A stretch of DNA of 64,000 nt, taken from Strongylocentrotus purpuratus (Eukaryota > Echinodermata > Echinoidea > Camarodonta > Strongylocentrotidae). The first letter of the stretch is position 1, and each line of letters opens with the position of its first letter. Positions 1 to 10,570 of this stretch are shown here, piece by piece. Both the position numbers and the translations under genes were made by a program. A model generated the notes under the pieces. The model made no database searches. It was not told where the DNA came from and saw nothing but the letters and a program-made list of their open reading frames with translations. The stretch is taken from NCBI RefSeq assembly GCF_000002235.5, contig NW_022145596.1, positions 28,991,867-29,055,866 on the forward strand, given 5' to 3'.

Positions 1-485
1 TTTGACAAATGAGAATGAATTAAACCGGGTTATTTTCGAGATTTAAAGAGGGTAATCTATTCATAATCATGACCGACTAGTTTCATATACTGCATTTGTC
101 TTCCAACCGTCCTTCTTCCTCTACTCTTTCTATCCGAAAAAACACATTTACAGATGACTACCATAATGTATGCATACCATTAGCAGTGGTATAATTGGTC
201 TTCTCGTCATTCTCTTCAATCCCCCCCCCCCCCCCCCCCCCCCCCACCTTCATATGACAGCCTCTCCCCCGTATAAACAATCTTGTATACAATGAATCCC
301 CACCGTAGAGAAATACTGAACAAAGAACTATGTTACATAATCAAGTTTAAATCGAACCCCGATAGCCCCTCACTCTCTCTCTCTCTGTTTCTCTTTCTCT
401 ATCTTTCTCTCTCTCTAAAAAAAGCAACAATAAACAAACACATACACACTGTCTCCCTCTCCCCCTCTCATCCTCCCTTTCTTTG
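1..485 (+). repeat. Dispersed/duplicated segment, copy 1 (second copy at 3856-4530)
   Basis: This stretch matches 3856-4530 in the same orientation. Shared landmarks are a GAGAATGA start, a cttcctctact segment, an accattag...attggtcttct segment, a cagcctctccccc segment, a caccgtagagaa segment and a CT-rich end. Copy 2 has about 190 extra bases in the middle. The CT-rich tract (371-482) and the poly-C run (221-245) are simple sequence. A short open frame at 283-486 is read only through this repeat and is not a gene. The window starts inside the repeat, so its true left edge is not visible. Confidence 0.7.
221..245. repeat. Poly-C tract
   Basis: An uninterrupted C homopolymer of about 25 bases. 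Such tracts recur all over this window, mostly at the ends of hAT-type elements; this one lies in the 1-485 repeat. Length may be unreliable in an assembly. Confidence 0.9.
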
Positions 486-1045
486 ACCCTTAGCTACTGA
501 GAAATTATGAAATGAGTGTTTGGTATTTTATATGGGGCATTGGTTTTCAAACAAAATTGTATAATATATTTCGGGTGATAAGATTTTGAGCATCATTATT
601 TTGGGGTCTTCCCTTTAAACAATTGTTCGCGCCTTATTTTGGAAATGTTGAAGTTTTCATAGATTCGCAACCCCTGTACTTTGATAGACTACTCCACAAT
701 AATCAAAATAACATTGTATCATGGATTTAAAAAAAACAATTCTGTTTGGCGATGTGTAATAATAGGACGAATTCGTCTTATCATATATACATTTCAAGCA
801 TAAGTTCCCTTCCAATTTCGTTAATACGTAGGTTCCAGCTCAATATCTTTTCTTGTCGAAAATGGCAACACGAGGAATACTTACACTTTATTTCAAGTCG
901 TTTTTAAATACCATACAGGTCTGTTAATTTCATGATCTCAAAATTTATGTACAGATATTTTCACATTGTCTCCTTTGTGTGAACAAAAGAAAATTGGGGG
1001 AGGGAAAATTGGTGAAAGAGGGGGACATGACGCGTCGCCTACATG

Positions 1046-1859
1046 CAGGGGCGGCGATCCCGTGGGGAGGGGGGGGGGGAAGGGACTATATAATACGAAA
1101 AAGTGCCCCCAAAAAATGTTTAGCAAATAATGACTAAACACTGCAACACGCTTTTAGGCTCTGGAGGGCCCAAGATAAAGCTTTTAGACAAATAAAAATG
1201 CACAAACCTTCTCACTAAATACCGAAGCATAATATCCTTCAAAATGGTCAAGTAAATACCGAGAAAAGTGAAGTGTGAAAAAAGTATACTGCTTGTTTTT
1301 ATGCTATAGTTTTGCTAAGAAATGTAATTTGTTAATACAAACAACTTCGAAAACCTGTGATGGGGCAGCCCCCCCCCCCCCCCCCAATAAAATTCCAACG
1401 TGGTTTATTTCTAATTCGATACCAGTGATTTACAAATGTTGCTGAAATGGCATGACTTTTTCCTGAGCGTCCGGGGGCTCTGCCCCTGAACCCCACCAAG
1501 AGCCCTAAGGCGGGCCCCTGGTTGCTCATCTGACCGTAATTAAATGACTAAAACCTCGAGCTTCATGAGGCTCCGCCCCTTGACACCCGCCGGTGCTTTG
1601 CCCATGGACCCCACGCCATTTTACGCTCTCCTTGCTTAGCTCGCTTTGCTGTAGGCCTACCTGATCGTAAATACTTTAGCCCCCCCCCCCCCATGAAAAA
1701 CGTTCCCAGGGCCTGCGTAACATTTAAGAGTGGTGGTGATGCGGATTTTTGTTCTTAAAAAAAATGTTTTTGCTCATTACGCCACTGCTTCCTCGTCCCT
1801 CGCATTTCGTCCCTCCCCCCCCCCCCCCCCTCGGTCATGAAAAGAAATCGCCGCCTCTA
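1046..1859. mobile_element. Non-autonomous hAT-type element with poly-G/poly-C ends
   Basis: The element begins CAGGGGCGGCGAT and ends ATCGCCGCCTCTA, an imperfect terminal inverted repeat, and is flanked by perfect 8-bp duplications CCTACATG (1038-1045 and 1860-1867). The 8-bp duplication and CAG/TAG-type ends are typical of hAT transposons. No transposase is present. Inside are poly-G and poly-C runs and one to two units of the 94-bp motif (TCATCTGACCGTAATTAAAT...GGGCTCTGCCCC) that is amplified in the element at 7212-9079. The open frames at 938-1141 and 1332-1529 are shadows of this repeat. Confidence 0.85.
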
Positions 1860-1944
1860 CCTACATGTATTTCATGTCACGTCATCTGCTGGCTTCAGCC
1901 CCATAGGATAAGATAGGACCATTCCTTATATATCATTTTTTTAA

Positions 1945-2328
1945 AGATAAAGTTGAGTTCCGGTCATGTGATTGCATTGTGAAAGAAATGGTGTGGAATC
2001 GATTAAAACAGGTGTATCATCTAGCATATAAGTATTCTTGTGTATTGCAAGGTTCTGGAATCATCAAAGTGATAAGAAATTTGGCCAAGTCTTGATAAAG
2101 TTACAAGCACTGTACACAGAAGGATGTATATGGGACTACACGACCACGTGACGTAAAAATCCGTCCCGATTTATACGATGTTCCATGCCATATTTAAAAT
2201 ATGAAGGCATTTGAAGATCCACGCTTTTCAAGGAACATGTTTTATCTGATGTTCTTCAATCCTTGCATAATAACAATGATAACGATCACAAATTATTTTT
2301 CACCTCTTCCCAGAACTTAACCTTCTCT
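1945..2328. mobile_element. TTAA-flanked MITE, family T1, copy 1
   Basis: A 384-bp unit flanked on both sides by TTAA (1941-1944, 2329-2332) with inverted ends AAGATAAAGTTGAGTTC and GAACTTAACCTTCTCTT. A second copy in the same orientation lies at 39326-39713, also flanked by TTAA. TTAA duplications are made by piggyBac- and Kolobok-type transposases; which one mobilised this family cannot be told from here. No coding sequence. Confidence 0.8.
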
Positions 2329-2332
2329 TTAA

Positions 2333-2755
2333 AGGGGCTTGGTAAAATTGTTCAGATAAGAGTAAATGGCGTTAAGCTAGTGACTTCAATGCTTGATGTA
2401 CAATTAAAGGTAATCTGACAGTTAGAGTGAAAACAGACCATTATTAATGATAAGAATTGGGAAAAACTGATCTGATCGATTCCAGAATTCTCCCTACCAT
2501 ATGATTATAATTTTATCACAATTTAGGTGAATATAAATCGTCACAAAGCAATGAATTGGCTCTATAAACCATTCCAAACATTTCAGTGTTAAAAGGATTT
2601 TTTAAAGGCGTTTTTATGTCTTATTTTTTATGAAAAAAACGGTTGGGAAAATTCCAAAATTGTTTGGGAGAATTTAGAATTGGAGGGTGTTGCACAGTGA
2701 CGCCGTCAAAGAAAAACATAAATATCTTTGTGGTTTGAGCATTCTTTCAGGAATT
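2333..2755. repeat. Dispersed repeat, family T2, copy 1
   Basis: Begins AGGGGCTTGGTAAAATTG directly after the TTAA that closes the T1 MITE. An inverted, diverged copy lies at about 25040-25485, sharing a tctgacagttagagtgaaaac segment, a ttgggagaatt segment and an aaatatctttgtggttt segment. Only the left end is clear. Non-coding. Beyond it, 2756-3290 holds a small perfect palindrome (ttttaataaccatggttattaaaa, about 2911-2936) and nothing else that I recognise. Confidence 0.6.
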
Positions 2756-3289
2756 TTTGCATTTTAGAGGGTCAGTACGGTAGATGGAATACAATAAGTA
2801 TTATATACCTCACTTAAGAAATCCAGCCATCTGATTGGTCGAATTGCATTCATAAACTTCAACTGTTCCTGTAAAATTCTCGGTAACCATGCATAAAACA
2901 TTTCAATATTTTTAATAACCATGGTTATTAAAAACAGTTGGTCAGCCTCCATGGTTACCCCATAGGTTTACATGTTAAAAAATGGTTTGAGCGATGGAGG
3001 ATGCCGTATGTGTGCGAAGGATTGGTCGGTAATTTCAATACAATTGAATCTCGATCGATCTTACCGACAATTTTATCTTGCATTGTTGACATGAAGACGA
3101 AAATAAACTTCCAAAAACAAAAAAACAACATCTGCCGATAGATCTTGATCTAAGTTCGTGCCAATATGCATTGCAAAAGTAAAAGAAGAGTCCGTATATG
3201 GAGCTTTTGCGAAGCATTCATCACACGCGAAGCCGGTTTCAATCCATTTTAATGTATATATTGGAGAAAACTGCCAAGCATGTTAACGG

Positions 3290-3372
3290 CGGGCCATAGC
3301 CGAGTGGTCTAAGCGTTGGTTTTCGGTACACCTCTTGTTGTACGCAAGGGTTCGAATCCCCCGTCTTCGACA
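3290..3372 (+). repeat. tRNA-like (SINE) segment with Pol III A and B boxes
   Basis: An A-box-like TAGCCGAGTGG (about 3298) is followed by a B box GGTTCGAATCC (about 3349), spaced as in a long-variable-arm tRNA of the Leu/Ser type. The bases around it do not form a paired acceptor stem, so this is more likely the promoter head of a tRNA-derived SINE or a tRNA pseudogene than a working tRNA. Confidence 0.5.
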
Positions 3373-3431
3373 AAATGATAAATATTTTTAATTTTTCATT
3401 TTTTAGTCTATTTTTTTTCGGCATATAAAAG

Positions 3432-3594
3432 TATTAATGACTGCTTTAATATTCGAGAAATAGTTGTTTTCATACGCTCTCGGGAAGGTTACAATTGGGC
3501 TATTCCCCTCGGCAAGCCTCGGGGAATAGCACAATTCTAACCTTCCCTTGAGCGTAATAAAACAACTATTTCTCTCAAAGCAGTCATTAATACT
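3432..3594. repeat. Palindromic repeat (hairpin MITE)
   Basis: Arms of about 75 bases are reverse complements with few mismatches: tattaatgactgctttaat... on the left and ...aaagcagtcattaata on the right, meeting at cctcggcaagcctcgggg. Foldback of this size is typical of small palindromic MITEs. The 69-residue open frame across it is an artefact of the hairpin. Confidence 0.75.
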
Positions 3595-3855
3595 ATAACA
3601 TTTCATACACAAATTAACCAGTCTTTCATCAACCTTTAACTATGTTACCGAGTCACTTTAAGATTAAATTTAAGATTAAATGGCACGTACAAAGGCTTCT
3701 GTTGAAGGTTTCCCTAGAAGAGGAAGAGTTTCGAGTTAAACCAACCAGTTATCACAGAGCAAACTGGTCTATGATAAATAGGGATCTTACTTTCATTTTC
3801 TATTTCGATTGTTTTGATTAATTTAAAGCTCATTTGTTTACAAGAGAAGATGCGA

Positions 3856-4530
3856 GTATGTAACATGAGAATGAGTAAAACCGAATTGGTTTCTAGGTTA
3901 ATTTTGAAGGGTGTTAAATTTCAGATAATCCATATGGCTTTCAGTCGTCTTCCTTCCTCTACTCTATCTATCCACAACATACGTTTATAGATGACTGTAA
4001 TATATACATACCATTGAATGAAAGATGGTATTTTCCCTGTATACCAAGACGTTGAGGTCCGGACAGGTTGTGTCTCAAAACAGTTGATTTAACACAGCAA
4101 TTTGAAGAAGTTTACAAGCAATATATTTATAATGGTTAGTGCTATTTGATGAATATTTTCTGATTATTCGAAGGCAAAAGAGAAGTAATTATGTTTGTTA
4201 AATGTCCAGACACCAAACCGCTACCCCCAACATACTGTAAAATTAGTGGTTTTATTGGTCTTCTTGGCGTTCTCCCCACTCCCCCCTCCCCAACCACCAC
4301 CGTTTCCCTCTTCACTGTCAATTTATATCAGCCTCTCCCCCATACTATTAATTCTTTATACATAATTTCACACCGTAGAGAACGATTGGGGCTATATCAC
4401 ATAGACACGTTTAAATTTAAAAAAAAAACTCATACAGGCCCCCCCCCTCTCTCTCTCTCTCTCTCTCCTTCAGCCTGCCTCCCTTCCCCTGTTTTTCCAA
4501 CCTCTCCTTGACTCCCTCCCTCTCTCTCTG
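3856..4530 (+). repeat. Duplicated segment, copy 2 (of 1-485)
   Basis: Direct repeat of 1-485 with about 190 extra bases (roughly 4020-4235) between the ataccatt and attggtcttct landmarks, then CT-rich sequence. Divergence is moderate, so the duplication is old or the two are separate copies of a dispersed repeat. Confidence 0.65.
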
Positions 4531-4665
4531 TATCTATGTGTCACCACATTTTTTTTCTCCATATGGCTCCCTTTCTCTCTCTCTCTCTCTCTCTCGCTCT
4601 CTCTCGCTCTCTGTCTTTCTCTGTCTTTCTCTGTCTTTCTCTCTTTCCCTCTGTTAGTCTCGCAC
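4441..4665. repeat. CT-rich microsatellite
   Basis: Long (CT)n and CTTT-type low-complexity sequence. Open frames on both strands here (4470-4748) encode only Ser/Leu-rich or Arg/Glu-rich simple sequence and are rejected as genes. Confidence 0.9.
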
Positions 4666-4778
4666 GCACTTTCGCTCCTTTCTGCCCTCATTTAATTTTC
4701 AAGTCTTTTAATTTAGTTACACGACCAGTTACTGAATACAGTGATTGACAGCTTAAAGAATCGAGAGCGGGGATTTAA

Positions 4779-5154
4779 AGGGATCCGGTAACTTTGTCTT
4801 AGATTCTGAAAAAAAATCCTGGAGTTAGCTAATGCTTCAATGATAATTATAAACCTTTAGGTCATTCAGGAACCCTATGACTATTACAAGCCGATCGCCT
4901 GTCTGATTATCAAGATATTTATGATTGGAATTACAAATTTTGAAAACCATTTGCCAAACGGTTTTCATAACACTACAGTCTACTGGGAAAAACGAGTATG
5001 GTAAAACCGGTCACTCAAAGATTTTTACTTTTTTGAGGCACTTCTTGATCATTTTGAAGCGCGATTTTTTAGGGCTTCAATATTACACCATATCACGGAC
5101 AATGATAAGTCGTAGGGCCGTGCATCTCAGATTTAACATTGTTAAACGATGCCT
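4779..5154. mobile_element. TTAA-flanked MITE, family T3, copy 1
   Basis: Flanked by TTAA (4775-4778 and 5155-5158), with imperfect inverted ends AGGGATCCGGTAAC and GTTAAACGATGCCT. A diverged inverted copy is at 51756-52176; shared landmarks include gattatcaagaaattta-like sequence, gagtatggtaaaacc and gggcttcaatattacacca. The open frame at 4925-5158 is carried by the repeat. Confidence 0.7.
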
Positions 5155-5158
5155 TTAA

Positions 5159-6334
5159 AGGGGCTTGGTAACATTGTTTAGCTTTTTTTGCGGCGGTTTC
5201 CCGCGCCCTATCTAAACATTAAAGCCTCAAATGGGCAAACTGATAGTAGTTAGAGTAATATTCAGAAAAACAAATTAAACATGAAAATATTTACCATCAA
5301 ATACACTAGATAATTATATTGGATAGCTTAGCAAGATACCGAGATGGGATTGGTCCAGAGCTCGTCACGTGATATCGATTGCGAGGATCGTAATTGTTAT
5401 ATTTTCCTGGCCGGTCACATTCGAGGGTTGTATTGACCAGCTGGTTAAAGAATGGAGTGGAAACTCTTGTAATTTCTTCAAACGCATTCGTGAGTTCTAA
5501 AGCGTAACAACAGCTAGGATGTGTAACATTCCACTTGGCTTAGAAGTTCCATGCTCCGAGCCGCGCTTCCACTAGCCAGGCACCAGTTTCACATTTATTA
5601 CAAAATAGTAAACTACCGGCAAAATGTTAGTGTAAATTATAAACTTTATATGGGAATTGTTTTGGGAATAGCGCATCAATTTTTTTTTTTACAAATTTAG
5701 TACTCCGCCCTTCCTATAATTTATTTGCCAGAATTGGTAAAAGAAAAAATAGATCCTGACAAAAATTCAATATTTTAGGATAATGCGCTAATCTGTGCAT
5801 GTTTTAATGTTCCGTTATTTAATCCAGGATTTATAATCTTCGATAACATTTAGTTTGCTAACGCGTGTTTTCGCGTTTTTGGGGTATTTTTGCAGTTGGA
5901 AAAAAAGATTGAAATTACACAAGTTTGTGTTCGCTTGTTCTACTCATTAAACATTCAACAATTGATGAGAAATCATTGAAAGGGACAGCGAACAGTCGCT
6001 GGGATACCATTTTCCGATGTAGGAATTCTAAATCCTCAAATTTCATGCGCTCTTTTATCTCACCACCTGGTCAACAGTTGCAGATTAGCGCATAACTTTT
6101 CGGCGACATCAAGCATGGGGTCAAAGGAAAGCGGCTTTTTTCACCTCTCTGATCGATGCATGTCGCCCTCTTTTTTTTAAGAAGAAATTTTTTTTCGAAA
6201 TATTTTGTTCTCATCAATTTCTTTTTTCACTTTTTTTTCCTAGTATTTGTTTGTCCTCGAAAAAAAAAATGAAAAGAATTTCGGGGAAAAAAATGGACCC
6301 CCCCTAAATTCAAACCAATGCTATCTAATATAAG
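5159..6334. other. Gene-free interval; T2-like start
   Basis: Starts with AGGGGCTTGGTAACATTG, the same left end as the T2 repeat at 2333, again directly behind a TTAA. The rest shows no convincing coding sequence, only A/T-rich sequence with T and A runs near 6170-6290. Confidence 0.4.
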
Positions 6335-6465
6335 AGATATTGACTGACAGGGGGGTATATAACATTCTTCGGACCTGAAGTGAGTTATATTTTTTCCTCG
6401 TGGGAAAATATAACTCCTTTCAGCGGTCCAAAGAATGTTATATTACACCCCGCCAGTCAATATCT
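6335..6465. repeat. Palindromic MITE
   Basis: The left arm agatattgactgacagg... and right arm ...cgccagtcaatatct are reverse complements over about 60 bases each, around a short centre near 6400. The open frame at 6380-6604 starts inside the hairpin and is not supported. The interval 6466-7198 holds no feature apart from a poly-A run near 6825. Confidence 0.75.
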
Positions 6466-7198
6466 GTACAATATTTGGATTGATTTTAAATTTGACCATG
6501 CGAATATCATGCAAAATAATGGTGATGATTTTGTTAGTATGATTTACTTACATTTGTTTAATACCTCATACCAGGGAACCAAAAAAATCTGCATTTTTGA
6601 ATGAATGTTTTAAACTAATAACATACTGTATGCGCTATTATAATTCCTGTTATTTTTTATTGTAATAAAACTGATCACTTTCCAATTTTTCAAGTAACAA
6701 ATAACTCAAGAATAACTCCTCCATCTAAATACTTCACATACTGTCAAATCCATGATGGCACTTGAATGGCCCTGAAGAAAAGGCTCCTTAAAAAAGGGAA
6801 TAAACTGTAAACAGCTTTAAAAGAAAAAAAAAAAAAAACTTGGATGAGAATTGACTTAGTTCGGTTAATAAACAATAAATATAACAAACGATGTTGGCTG
6901 AATGCTTCTAAAGTTAATAAAAAGGTATATTAGAAAATGCGTAATATACTTGATAAATTATTACCCAAAATCAGACTTAGGTATTATCCAGAAACGATTT
7001 AATGACGATTAAGGAAATCTCATAAATACTTGGAATATTAAAGAATACATGCTGGGTAGTGAGTTTAAAGCCTTGCCATCATATATGACACTTGGTGGTC
7101 AAATTATTGTTAACACCACAAGAGTATTGCAAGTTACAATATTAATGTTCATTTTGTGACCTTTTTTATGTACATCTTAGAGGTTGAGAGCATCCATC

Positions 7199-7457
7199 AT
7201 ATATACGGATACATAGGCGCCGGAAGTGGGGGGGGGGGGGGGCAACTCCCCCCTCCACTGCCCCCCCCCCACTTCCGGCGCCTATGTATCCGTATATATG
7301 ATTTTTTTTTGGGGGGGGGGGCAAAACGCATTTTTGCCCCCCCCCCTCCCCATTTTTTTTACTGGGGGGGGGGGCAACTCTCCCCCTCCACTGCCCCCCC
7401 CCCCCAGTAAAAAAAATGGGGAGGGGGGGGGGGCAAAAATGCGTTTTGCCCCCCCCC

Positions 7458-7483
<26 letters not shown>
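7199..7483. repeat. Two adjoining homopolymer-rich palindromes
   Basis: First palindrome about 7199-7300: tatacggatacataggcgcc ... ggcgcctatgtatccgtata, which also inverts the flanking TACGGATA. Second palindrome about 7305-7470: gggggcaaaacgcatttttg ... caaaaatgcgttttgccccc, with an inner ccccattttttttactgggg arm. A long poly-A run follows to about 7493. They could be true foldbacks or assembly artefacts. Confidence 0.75.
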
Positions 7484-7494
<11 letters not shown>

Positions 7495-9079
7495 GCCCCC
7501 CCCCTCAAAAAAACCAAAAACAAACGGTAAAGGAGTAAACATGGTTTTTTATTTTTAATCCAAAAGAACGTAACAATAATAAACAAAAAAAATTAAATCA
7601 CATGTACAATTCCATTCAAAGAAAAAGGAAAGTTCACAGGAATTAAATTTCATAAACATTGCGCATGCCACCTATACGGTACTTTAAATGGAGGTCTCTA
7701 TATTCGATACGCGCATATCGTGGACATATTGTTCGAGAATGGGAAAGCGTGTCCGTTTTTTGTTATAGGGGTGAGAAGACATGAGCCCCTGAACGCTGGC
7801 GTACTGATGGGGGGGGGGTGGTAATGTATTTCTTATTCGAAACAAGTGCTTTACCCATGTTGATGTTGTGACATGATTTTTTCTCCATTCATACCTTTTT
7901 ATGCGTTTGTTGGAAAATAAGAAATCCCCACATTACAGTCAGGCGAAATACGCTTTTTAGAAGCCATTATGTCATGGTCTGCAAAGTGGCTGGGCTCTTG
8001 CCCCCCCCCCCCTCCTTTTTTAAAAAGTATGTTAAAGAAAAAGAAAGAAAGACGGAGAAAAAATAAGTGACCTGCCAATGTCACAAATAAGGTATACAAA
8101 ATGCTCATCTGACTGTATTTAAATGCTTAAAACCGCCGAGCTTCCAGGGGCTCTGCCCCCTGAACCCCAACAAGGGCTCTAAGGCGGGCCCCTGGATGCT
8201 CATCTGACCGTAATTAAATATCTAAAATCCCTGAGCTTCGGGGGCTCTGCCCCCTGGATCCAACCAAGGGCCCTAAGGCGGGCCCCTGGATGCTCATCAG
8301 ACCGTTATTAAATACCTCAAACCCCTGAGCTTCCGGGGCTGTGCCCCTGGACCCCACCAAGGGCCCTAAGGCGGCCCCCTGGATGCTTATCTGACCTTAA
8401 TTAAATACCTAAAGCCCTTGAGCTTCCGGAGGCTCTGCCCCCTGGACCCCACCAAGGGCCCTAAGGCGGGCCCCTGGATGCTCATCTGACCGTTATTAAA
8501 TACCTAAAACCCCTGAGCTGCCGGGGGCTCTGCCCCCTGGACCCCACCAAGGGCCCTAAGGCGGGCCCCTGGATGCTCATCTAACCGTTATTAAATACCT
8601 AAAACCCCTGAGCTTCCGGGGGCTCTGCCCCTGGACAACACCATGGGCCCTAAGACGGCCCCTGGATGCTCATCTGACCGTAGTTAAATATTAAAACCTC
8701 TGAGCTTCTGGGGGCTCCCCCCCCCCCTTGGAACACGTCAATTGCCTTACAGATGGCCTCTGGATTTTCATCTTACCGTAATGAAATACCTAAAACCGCT
8801 AAGCTTCCGGGGGCTCAGCCCCTTGATCCCCTGCCGAGGCTCATGCCCTGGACCCCACGCCAATTTACGCTCTTCCTGATCGATAATACCCCACTCTGAA
8901 AAACGTTCCGCGGGACCTGCATGTAACGTGTAAGACTGGTGGTGATGCAGATTTTTCGTCTGCCCCCCCCCCCCTCTTCCGAACTTTTTTTTTCTCATTA
9001 CGTCACTGCCCCTGGAAAGTGAGCCCCCTGGAATGTTTGCCCCCCCCCCCCCCATCCCAAACTGCTTCCGGCGCGCCTG
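7212..9079. mobile_element. Non-autonomous hAT-type element with internal minisatellite
   Basis: Begins CATAGGCGCCGGAAG and ends CTTCCGGCGCGCCTG, flanked by perfect 8-bp duplications TACGGATA (7204-7211 and 9080-9087). The interior is related to the 1046-1859 element: a gcttta/gatttac...catga block, 94-bp units, then the gttcc...gggcctgc block and a ctcattacg.cactg segment. Homopolymer-rich palindromes sit at the left end (7199-7483). The Gly/Pro/Phe/Lys-rich open frames at 7156-7586 and 8768-9091 come from poly-G, poly-C and poly-A sequence and are not genes. Confidence 0.8.
8105..8830. repeat. Minisatellite, about 94-bp unit, about 8 copies
   Basis: Tandem copies of a unit containing TCATCTGACCGTNATTAAAT, AAACCCCTGAGCTTCCGG, GGGCTCTGCCCCCTGGACC and AAGGGCCCTAAGGCGGGCC start near 8105, 8200, 8294, 8386, 8480, 8574, 8668 and 8768. 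Copies are highly similar, so the expansion is recent compared with the rest of the element. The same unit occurs once or twice in the 1046-1859 element. Confidence 0.9.
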
Positions 9080-9504
9080 TACGGATATCAAACAAAGTAT
9101 TGATAGTTATAGTTGTTTTTCTGAGAAATATATCCCTAATAGTAAGTTGCTCTGATGGAAGCATAAACTATTGGAGAAGCAATCTGGTGAAAGTTTGAAC
9201 AAACTCAGACAAGTAATACAAGTTAAGATTTTAACGTCAGAAAATTGTAGTCAGTACATTACTTAATTTGTTTTCTTCAAATAGATAATTTGGCATTTTT
9301 ATGTCATGTTGGACCACTCTCTCATATTGCTAACACTTAATAAGACTAAAACAGGACCTCTTTATTTTTTGAGGACCTATTGAGCTATATGAATATATTT
9401 GCCGTCCAGCTCTGAGAGAAAAAGGAATGGAATACTGTAAATTTTGTTTTAAGCAAATGGAGAGTTACTCAAAATATGTTACAGTAGAATTACGGCTTTC
9501 TAAA

Positions 9505-9569
9505 CAACCCCCCCCCCCCAAAAAAAAAAAATAAAAAAATAAAATAACAAATAAAATAAATAAATAAAT

Positions 9570-9635
<66 letters not shown>

Positions 9636-9665
9636 AAAATAAAAAATTAAAAAAAATTTAAAAAA
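9505..9665. repeat. Poly-C/poly-A and (TAAA)n microsatellite
   Basis: A poly-C run and poly-A run lead into many tandem TAAA units. No gene is recognisable in 9090-10215 around it. Confidence 0.95.
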
Positions 9666-10218
9666 AATCTTTGAACTTTCTTATTTTTCTCTCATTTTTT
9701 TTCAAACTCTTACCAATTGTTTCTCTGATTTTTCATTATTTACCGATTCAACTTGTTATAAAGGTTGGTGTAGTATATGATCTAACAACATTATTGATAC
9801 TTTGCATAGCATGTGCAGAACAAGCAGAAGCATTCAGTTGTTCACTGTGAATATAACAACTTTATATCTTGCTGTTGTTGATGTGTCGTAAACAGCCATG
9901 AATTTCATCATTAAAACTTTCATTCATTATTTAAAAGTTACTACTTAAGAAATGTAATGACGTACTTAAATATGGAGTGAGTAAAAGACATGGACTATTA
10001 ATTGGTCAAAATCAATAAGGAATGCATAGTGATTATTACTTTCATGCATAGCTTCAATTTCTGAACAATTCTTAGTAGAAAATCTTTACCACTGTGAGGC
10101 GTAAGAAAATATTTCACCCAAAAGTTAACAATGTTTCTGTGGTTAATTTAGAGTACTAAAGAACCTTTCTCTCAATTAAAGTGTACCTAGGTATATTCGT
10201 ATGTAAGGTTTGTTGTAC

Positions 10219-10570
10219 TAGTCCGGCAGCCAAATCCAGATTATTGGCCTAACCTTGTTTTAGGGTCTATAGTTTTTTTTTCAATGGATTTTGATTGCCT
10301 AGACCTTCTATTTCAAGAATCCGATTGCTGACACTCTGTCAGCCTTGAGCAATTTAAGATATATGACGTCATTCAAAATGGCCGCCAAAGTACATGATTT
10401 TCCTTTAAAAATGAATAATAAATATATAATAAGGATTTTTTCTATAATTTTTGGCAGCCAAATGTCTGTATCTCTCTAGGACCATCACTAAAAAAATGTT
10501 TCGTGATGTTGCATGGCCATAGATGACCAGCTTATTTGCATATTTTGAAATAGCGCCCTCTATAAACATA
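10219..10570 (+). repeat. Left terminal inverted repeat of element A
   Basis: Reverse complement, with moderate divergence and small gaps, of 15040-15381. The outer 13 bases are identical in the two arms. Between 10571 and 11815 there is non-coding sequence, including an inner inverted pair (gggtaggtgtggggaat near 10716 and attccctacacctaccc near 11712). Confidence 0.8.

Noticed and set aside
3290..3372. Functional tRNA-Leu/Ser gene
   Set aside because: The promoter boxes fit but the ends do not pair into an acceptor stem.
7156..7586. Overlapping frames of 73-110 residues rich in Gly, Pro, Phe and Lys
   Set aside because: They are translations of poly-G, poly-C and poly-A tracts inside palindromes; no domain, no codon bias.
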